Below, in pieces: positions 57,576 through 64,000 of a stretch of 64,000 nt of DNA. The stretch spans positions 12,524,001-12,588,000 of the forward strand of contig CM033113.1 of the NCBI GenBank assembly GCA_019321725.1. Direction: 5' to 3'. Every line of letters starts with the position of its first letter. Within the stretch, counting starts at the first letter, position 1. The DNA comes from Paulownia fortunei (Eukaryota; Streptophyta; Magnoliopsida; Lamiales; Paulowniaceae). The notes beneath the pieces were generated by a model. The model had not been told where the DNA came from and made no database searches. It saw only the letters and a program-made list of their open reading frames with translations. The position numbers were made by a program, and so were the translations under genes.

Positions 57576-58016
57576 CTAAGTTTGAGGTGATGGAGGCCGA
57601 GGTGGAGCTAAGAAGGATGGCTGCTGCTGGCTCAGCGACTGTATTGCTTGCGATGCATTAGGAGATATATTATCAAGAAACTACAGAATCATGGCTTATT
57701 GTGACTCCATGAGATGCATTATGTCTTTATAAGCTAGTATCTCAGTCCTCGTATCTCGATGTTGCCTCTGCGTAGAAGCTGCAACAATAAAAAATGTATT
57801 AGATTACTGTTCAACATAATTATTAAATAATGATAATATAAAACAAGTTAAAAAACAAAACAAACCATTGTATGTATCCTCCTCCATTGTAATGTCAGAA
57901 GTAACTTGATCAATAATGGGTTGCTCCTCAATCCTTTTAGGAGGCATACCTATAAAAAACAAACATATGGTTAAACAGATAATATAAATAAGATTATTTA
58001 TGAACTTTACTAACAA
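57576..58016 (-). pseudogene. CACTA protein C-terminal exons
   Basis: One exon begins MPPKRIEEQPIIDQ and runs to TMEEDTYNG before a GTTTGT donor near 57930. The next begins after a TTGTTGCAG acceptor at 57779 and reads TQRQHRDTRTEILAYKDIMH, then, after two stops, QAIQSLSQQQPSFLAPPRP and a stop at 57576. Gln/Pro-rich C-terminal ends with a short coiled coil are usual for the second protein of CACTA elements. Both stops in the last exon suggest decay. Confidence 0.5.
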
Positions 58017-58384
58017 ATTAGGAATAATATTAATCTATTTAAAATTCTTACTAAGTAGAACTCGAAGGAGTTACTATAGTAGAGAGTGGCTAATAACTGC
58101 TAGCGAATGATTGAAAAAAATAATAATTAGTAAACATAATCAAAAGATGTAAATATCAAGCTTGAAACAATAATTATTAAAATTCACAATTAACAATAAT
58201 AAAGGAATGAAATAAAGTTAGAGATAAAGTAAATGATAAAATAATTCAAAGAAAGGAAACCAAACATACCTATTGGATTTCTATTATTTTCTTATGAGAA
58301 GTTTATAATGTCATATTATAAATTCTTAATAAAATAAAGTAAAATAAAAATTGATACTTCATACCATTAGTCACTACCATCATC

Positions 58385-59130
58385 AGACATTTACTCTTCT
58401 TCTTCACTATCTAACTGAGTGTCTTCGTCTTCATCATTAATAAAATTATGCATGTTTTTAGAGAAACTTACTTGTGTATCTAACAATTCTATATGCTGAG
58501 GTTGAATGTCTAGTTTGCAAAGATTTGAAATTTCTAAATCTTCACGAACACTTAAGCTTACCTCATCTGATGAAATCTCTTGATTAGTCTCATTGTTAGA
58601 TGAACTTTCAAATTCATGTTTCTCGCTATTTTCATCTTCCTTTTCAGTTACTTCATTTATTTCTCGATGCTGTACCTTTTACACAACTTTCCATCTTTCT
58701 CCATGCTTTATATCATCCAAGTAATAAACTTGTCTTGCCTGAGTTGCCAAAATGATTAGATCATCCTCATACCATGTTTTAGACGTGTCAATACATGTTA
58801 GACCGAACTCTTATACGACTGATTTCTTTTTGGGGTTACACTAGAACCAATCACATCAAAATAAATGTATCTTATATCTAAACATGTAAAAAATTAAAAC
58901 AACATCCTTCAAAACTCCAAAAAAATCTAAGTTATCGCCTTCGTCGGATAATGGTACACTAACCACGCTATTTTGAGTAGTTCGATGAGTATCACGAGAT
59001 AGTGTATGGTATCGAACACCATTAACAATACAAACATCATATAGTCGAACTTCAATATTATGTCATAATGCTAGAGAGTATAATTCATCTGTAGCCTCTA
59101 GATTTTTTTGATTTCTTAGCTTAATCAGAC
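58385..59130 (-). pseudogene. DUF4216-type region of CACTA transposase
   Basis: The minus strand reads ELYSLAL, IEVRLYDVCIVNGVRYHTLS, RDTHRTTQNS, then VPLSDEGDNLDFFGVLKDV, EFGLTCIDTSKTWYEDDLII and LATQARQVYYLDDIKHGERW. VNGVRYHT...TQNS and a later LATQA..VYY are the marks of DUF4216, found near the C-terminus of TNP2-type transposases. An acidic tail (NDEDEDTQLDSEEEE) follows, ending at 58390. Stops lie at 58860-58800. Confidence 0.75.
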
Positions 59131-59222
59131 GAGTTCTCATTATTATCCTCTCGTCGAACTCCACTACTACCAACAACTTCAACATCCCTTAAGTTATTTA
59201 ACATATCAAAGAAAGTATCATC

Positions 59223-59522
59223 TTATTCATCCACACTTATATGCTCAACTTCATTTACGGGATTCGTATCATCACTTGATACAGTAACTTCTCCATGAAA
59301 AGTCCACACTTTGTATAACTTACAAATCCCCCATCTATAAAGATATACTCGAACGTAATCCAAATTAACTTGATATAAATTTCCACACATTCGACAAGGA
59401 CAATGAATTTTCGATAACCCAAAGGTTGACATATAATTCTTTGCTACATTCAAAAAATTATTTAAACCATTTATGTATTCTGGAGCTACTCGATTCTGAT
59501 TCATTATCCGATTCTGATTCAT
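59223..59522 (-). CDS. Transposase-associated N-terminal domain (CACTA TNP2)
   Basis: 99-codon open frame. VAPEYINGLNNFLNVAKNYM is followed by HCPCRMCGNLYQVNLDYVRV and YLYRWGICKLYKVWTFHGEV, the Cys-rich fold at the N-terminus of TNP2 transposases (Transpos_assoc family). The frame ends at a stop; after that the sequence continues as DDTFFDMLNNLRDVEVVG, then passes directly to the DUF4216 region, so the whole catalytic core has been deleted. The frame begins with two tandem copies of the repeat coding NQNRIM/NQNRV. Confidence 0.72.
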   Translation of the reverse strand: MNQNRIMNQNRVAPEYINGLNNFLNVAKNYMSTFGLSKIHCPCRMCGNLYQVNLDYVRVYLYRWGICKLYKVWTFHGEVTVSSDDTNPVNEVEHISVDE

Positions 59523-60388
59523 TATCCAATTTCAATTCATAATTATATGACCTATTGATAATAGTAATTAGATAATTGATTTTAAAGCATTCATGTTCAT
59601 TAATGGTATGCATTTCTCCCACTTCTCCTTCCAATCTTTGATAAGGGCCCTATCCCATTCAAGAACGTGCACTTATTTGTGATTTTATAAGTATGACCAC
59701 TTTATTTCATGCATGTAAAAATTTCGGCAGCATCTCCCCATAGTTCTCCAAGTACACATATTATAGTGTACCCGAAGAATAAAGGGGGATATGAGCCAAA
59801 ATAGTTAATCACGTATACGAGACAAATAACGTACTAATAGAACCATAATTAAGTACACGTTCTCAAACTGTTCAAACTGGACAATTTAGAATTTAACATC
59901 AAATTTTAAAAACATTCAAGATTTAAAAAAAATTTGATGCTAAATTCCAAACGGGATCTAAGGTTTGTGAATGCATATGCAAAAATAAAAAATGTATTAC
60001 ATAACAATTTGTTTATTATATTATCATTTTACATAATAAAATAAAAAAATATAATTAATTTTCATTAAATCGGTCCGACTGGTTGAACCACTAATTATTA
60101 ACAAGACCAATTTGATTACCTATCCGGTTATGAAAACACTGCTCCTTATCACTAGTAAACACAAACAACTACTACATTATTACTATTAAAAACCCTGTGA
60201 ACCCATGTGGGAACTCAGAACCAGTAATAAATTTTAAAGTCGTGCTAATTGATGGGAGTGTGGGATATAATTAAATCTGTTTACATCTAGAAGTGTGAGA
60301 TAAGTTGAGTCAATTTATGAGTAGTTCGAGAGCTTTTATTTTATTTTTATTTAAAATTTATTTTATAAATTAATAATGGTTGTGCTAA

Positions 60389-60419
<31 letters not shown>

Positions 60420-61639
60420 ACTAATAGTGATAATAAAATAAGTGTATATTATCATAATAATATTTTATTATCATAAAAATGTTAATGAATTTAAATTACA
60501 ATTTAATAATAGCATGAATGTCAATTTATCCCCTCAACTATATGCTTGTAATACTTTGCTCCCTCCAACTAAGAAAATATAATATATTTTTTAATTTTAA
60601 GATCTCTTCAATATATTTGGAAAAATATTGAAGTTAAAATATGAAAACTTAAAATTTTACATTAACTTAAATATATAAAGCAATTAATTTATATTAGACT
60701 AACTCTACAGTGATATATTTTGGATTTTATATTAAAATCATATTTTTTATGTAATAAATTAACTTTATTGTTAATTTTAGAATATAATTTTTAATAAAAA
60801 AAACTTGAAAGACCTTCAAGCAAAATATTAAATTTATCAAAAATCGTCACATGTGGGTAGTTAAAGAATACTTTGGGAGATGAGATAACTATTGTAAATT
60901 TGGGAGATGGGATTCCTCCTCACAAAAAAATTAAAGTCACTAGATTGGTGCGACTATCTATCAAAAATAAAATTCAGCAAAGTACATGAGTTATAATAAC
61001 CCCCTCAAGTTTGTAAATGATTGGATGATTTGAATCCCCAAGTCTTTTTCTCATCACTTATCCAAATACAATGAAATTGACTTGAAGAATGATATTATAT
61101 AACAAATAAAAAACTACGTACAAACGGCATACGCAACTAGGAATCACGATCTAATTTTCATGTAGGAGATGTATAATCATTTATTCTTTTATCACAATTA
61201 TTGAAAGAAATCAAAATCACAGAAACTATATATAATAATTAATTCAAATCAAGAATCAACGTAGCATATTCATGGAATGTACTAGACAATGGCTGCTCGC
61301 GGTGGCTGTGGAAGAGGATAGATGCGACAGAGCAGGGGTTGTGGTTGCTGAGTGACGATGGTGGCGGAGGAAGGTGATGTACTAGGAGGCTGTTGTGCGG
61401 GTCAATAGTGGTGGCAGTGGTGGTGGTGGTATAACAACACGGAGATAGCGGAGCAGAGGTCAATGAGCCGTGTCTTTGGGAGCGATGGTGGCGACTAAGG
61501 AAAAGGTTGTACCAGACGGCTGCTGCCGATGGCAGTGGAAGATGACGGAGGCGGTGGCGCACTGGAAGAGAGAGAGAGAAAAGAGAGAGAGAGGAGGCTT
61601 TTCAATCGGGGAAAAAAGGAAAAAGGGGAAAGATAAAAC
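59523..61639. other. CACTA internal noncoding DNA with GC-rich block
   Basis: 59523-61240 is AT-rich with an (ATT)n run near 60391-60418 and no gene. 61240-61640 is GC-rich with GTGGCGGAGG-type words and a GA-rich run at 61565-61595. The block has open frames on both strands that encode low-complexity His/Ser/Pro or Gly, so I read it as a leader or regulatory block and not a gene. Confidence 0.5.
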
Positions 61640-62369
61640 CCGATATGTTAGCGACGAATCAAAGGCACATCGTTGCTAACATACATGTTAGCGATGAATT
61701 TTTCACAAGTCGTCGCTAACATATTTGTTAAAAATAAAAATTAAATGACACTTAACAACGACATGTAGGCACGTCGTCGCTAACATACATGTTAGCAATG
61801 AATGTTTCACAAGTCGTTGCTAATATATTTGTTAAAAATAAAAATTAAATGACACTTACCGATGACATGCAAAACGTCGTCGCTAACATTAACACTTAGC
61901 AACGATAACTTCAAAACATCGTCGCTAAGACAAGAAAAATTCAAAAATATAAAAATTAAATAACTTTTAGTGACATTAATAGGAATGTTATTGCTAAATT
62001 TAAAAAAAAACTAAACTTAGCGACGGAATGTAAAAATCATCGCAAAATGCTATGAAAACAATTTTTTTTTTTTAACTTCAACAACAAAACTTACCATCGT
62101 CGTCGCTAAAATAAGAAAACAAATATAAATTTATTTATTTTTTAAAGTTAGCAACGATATTTCCGCAAAATCATCGCTAACATACAATTTTAGCGACGAT
62201 ATCCAACACGTTTCGTCGCTAACATTTTTGAAAAATAGAATAAATGTAAATATTTTGACCATATTTAGTGACAATTTTTAATTGATTCGTCGCTAATAGT
62301 TATTTTAGCGATGAAAATATATTATCGTCGCTAAAATTTCGTCGTTATTTCCTTTTTTTTCCTGTATTG
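61640..62369. repeat. Right subterminal repeats of the CACTA element
   Basis: Well over ten copies of TTAGCGA(C/T)GA and TCGTCGCTAA, many paired head to head, with spacers of 20-60 bp. A larger unit of about 110 bp (CATACATGTTAGC...GTCGTCGCTAAC...AAAAATTAAATGACACTTA) occurs at least twice between 61680 and 61860. Confidence 0.88.
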
Positions 62370-62372
62370 CTT

Positions 62373-63480
62373 CCCCATTTTGTTGTTTCTTCATTGTTTC
62401 TTCAAGTGAGCACACTTCCAATTTAATTCTCTGTGGATAAACAATAGTATGCCACTCTACACTTCAACAATCATCTCCTGACTTTTGTACCCAATTTCGT
62501 TATTTCTCAAGTGACTACACCTCCAATACAATTCTTTGTGGATAAACAATGGTGTACCACTCTTCTGTATTTTTTATTTTTTTGTATACTCAATATCTTT
62601 CCAATGCCTAAAATGACTTCTTGTCAAAACACCACCCCTCCGCTCTTAATTATCATGAATCATGAATTTCTTTTAAAGTTCAACATGCTTAAGGAATGAT
62701 CGGTAAGAATTTGGATAAATACCTTAAAGAGGCTTGGTTTAAAAATGTGGGTAACCAATAAACTTGGGAAACAAGACTCAATGGGGGTAAGGGAGGGATA
62801 CATTCATGCACAAGATAGGTTTACGAAGACTCAACATTCCAAAAATCATCTAAATCATGTCCTTTTTCAAGTGAATCCTAGGGATGTAAGGTTTTCATCC
62901 CAACGAAGAATCTCATTTTCCATTCTATTGGGATGAATTTCCAACTTTTTATTAAAATTTATGTAGAAATGGAAATAAGTTAGGTTATAAAAATTTTGAT
63001 GAAGAATTTACAGGGTGTCTAATAAGAATAGGTTTGGTTTAATATATTTTTTTGAGTATTTTTTTTATGAAAAAACGTGATAAAATGATAATTTATATGG
63101 TTGAGATGTAAGTGGTGGGACTCACTTAAATGATACTATTTGAAAACTAATAATATATAATTGGATGAAATTGATAGTGATGATCCACTTTACAAATTTA
63201 ATTTGAATATAATAATTTATTAATATAATTTGTAGGTGGTGGATCATATTACAATATTGTTTAAAAATAGTAATATATTATGTAGGTATAAGTAGTAGTA
63301 GTAGATTCCAATAATATAATATAATGTTAAAAATTGAAAATATAAAATTGATGAGTATTTTTTATGGAAAATGAGAAATGAAATATGGTATATTTCTTTA
63401 AGTGAAAATTGAATAGATTTTAGAATTCACCAAGATCATGATATATACTTTAAAATGCATAAAACTTTTTCCGAGCCTAT
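62373..63480. other. AT-rich intergenic DNA with a short tandem duplication
   Basis: A segment of about 57 bp (TCAAGTGAGCACACTTCC to GTATGCCACTCT) at 62402-62458 is repeated with changes at 62507-62563. No gene found. Confidence 0.55.
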
Positions 63481-63880
63481 CAAATAAACGAGTGATAAGG
63501 TTATGTGCTCAATATGTGAGAAGTTTCAAACCAAAGCTCAGCCACAAAATAATAAAGCATCCAAAAAAGACAACACTTTCATCTTTCAAAGATCAAGTCA
63601 AGTCAATCAATTAACATCGATGATCTGTTAAAATTTTTTTTTACGTCATTGTTTTTTTTTCAAAAAATTAAAACACTAACAAGAAATAACACTTAAAGAC
63701 TAAATAACACCTAAAAAATAAAACTAAAGAAAATAACACCTAAAAATCAACTCCAACCAACAAGCAAAGAAAATAGAGAAAATGCTTCCATAACCCCAAA
63801 CTTAAAATATAAATTATTCCCAATGCAAACAAATAAAACAAAGATAGGTAAAGAAACACTTTCATGAAACTGCCCGATGG
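63481..63880 (-). other. Probable 3' noncoding region of another Athila-like element
   Basis: On the minus strand it contains GCATTGGGAATAATTTATAT followed by TTTTAAGTTTGGGGT near 63830-63795, a weak form of the hairpin plus G-tract seen at 1476-1522 and 24715-24753. No coding sequence. Confidence 0.4.
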
Positions 63881-64000
63881 TTACGGGTCGTTTTCATCGA
63901 CATCCTCGGCCTCATCATCAGCCCTCAACAAAGTCAAGTCGTGGTGCCAACTAGCTGCCATAAAATGAGTGGTTTTCGAATTATTATCAGTTGGTGCAAA
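63881..64000 (-). CDS. C-terminal end of an ORF cut by the window edge
   Basis: On the minus strand the frame is open from the window edge to a TAA at 63881-63883 (39 codons plus stop). It reads TDNNSKTTHFMAASWHHDLT and ends LLRADDEAEDVDENDP, with an acidic tail. It lies just before an Athila-like 3' region, so it may be the last ORF of such an element. I do not recognise the protein. Confidence 0.4.
   Translation of the reverse strand, partial: FAPTDNNSKTTHFMAASWHHDLTLLRADDEAEDVDENDP

Larger units (their letters stand above)
56516..62369 (-). mobile_element. CACTA (En/Spm) transposon, internally deleted
   Basis: The left end is CACTATAAGAAAAATCGACG. The right end, reverse-complemented, is CAATACAGGAAAAAAAAGG, the same terminal motif with changes. 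A perfect 3-bp target duplication CTT flanks it (56513-56515 and 62370-62372), as expected for CACTA elements. Subterminal arrays of TTAGCGACGAA-type repeats lie at both ends (56521-57010 and 61640-62369). The coding parts, on the minus strand, are an N-terminal transposase-associated domain and a DUF4216-type domain, with the transposase core between them missing. 5,854 bp. Confidence 0.93.

Noticed and set aside
61239..61562. 107-codon His/Ser/Pro-rich ORF and overlapping plus-strand ORF in the CACTA element
   Set aside because: Simple-sequence GC-rich DNA next to GA repeats. Neither frame resembles a CACTA protein.

Overview
The window is nuclear DNA of a flowering plant, probably a eudicot. 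It is very AT-rich and packed with plant-type transposable elements: Athila-type and Tat-type Ty3/Gypsy elements, a Ty1/Copia element, a hAT and a CACTA element. It carries one clear single-exon AP2/ERF repressor gene. I saw no bacterial, organellar, CRISPR, rRNA or tRNA features. Nothing in the sequence fixes the genus.

Layout. (1) 1-6655: a dead Athila-type Gypsy element on the minus strand, running from its 3' LTR at the window edge back through integrase, RNase H, reverse transcriptase, protease and gag, where it is cut off. (2) 6656-6768 plus 13409-14420: an older sequence with a decayed GRF-type zinc-finger gene, split by a complete Copia element (6769-13408, target duplication AATCC, LTRs about 95% alike by eye). 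(3) 16182-43014: a Tat-lineage Gypsy element that has swallowed other elements. A hAT transposon (17215-33249, 8-bp target duplication) sits inside its reverse transcriptase. Inside the hAT sits an 11.95-kb chimeric Athila-type insertion (18260-30210, target duplication CTCAC). Two solo LTRs (36749-38308, 38485-40914) sit in its 3' region, within an antisense extra ORF. (4) 43015-56515: mostly non-repetitive intergenic DNA around an ERF4/ERF8-like gene (45516-46178), with several GC-rich patches carrying G-boxes, a weak LTR remnant and a small two-exon gene model on the minus strand (55703-56246). (5) 56516-62369: a CACTA (En/Spm) deletion derivative with target duplication CTT. (6) 62370-64000: intergenic DNA, ending in what looks like the 3' end of another Athila-like element.

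The most unusual object is the 18260-30210 insertion. It contains protease, reverse transcriptase and RNase H of an Athila-type element. Its integrase is replaced by two host-gene pieces: an unrecognised fragment and an intron-less, frameshifted copy of a cytokinin-activating LOG gene. Its left end starts exactly after an internal polypurine tract. It has a 25-nt poly(A) run at the end of the LTR R region, directly fused to pol sequence. Its right end is an inverted second LTR with primer-binding site and a gag stub. This reads as the product of several template switches during reverse transcription, fixed by one integration event.

The only gene likely to be working as a normal host gene is the ERF repressor. 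The transposon genes all carry stops, frameshifts or lost catalytic residues. Coordinates of transposon domains inside degenerate stretches are approximate; LTR, TSD and ORF ends were read directly.
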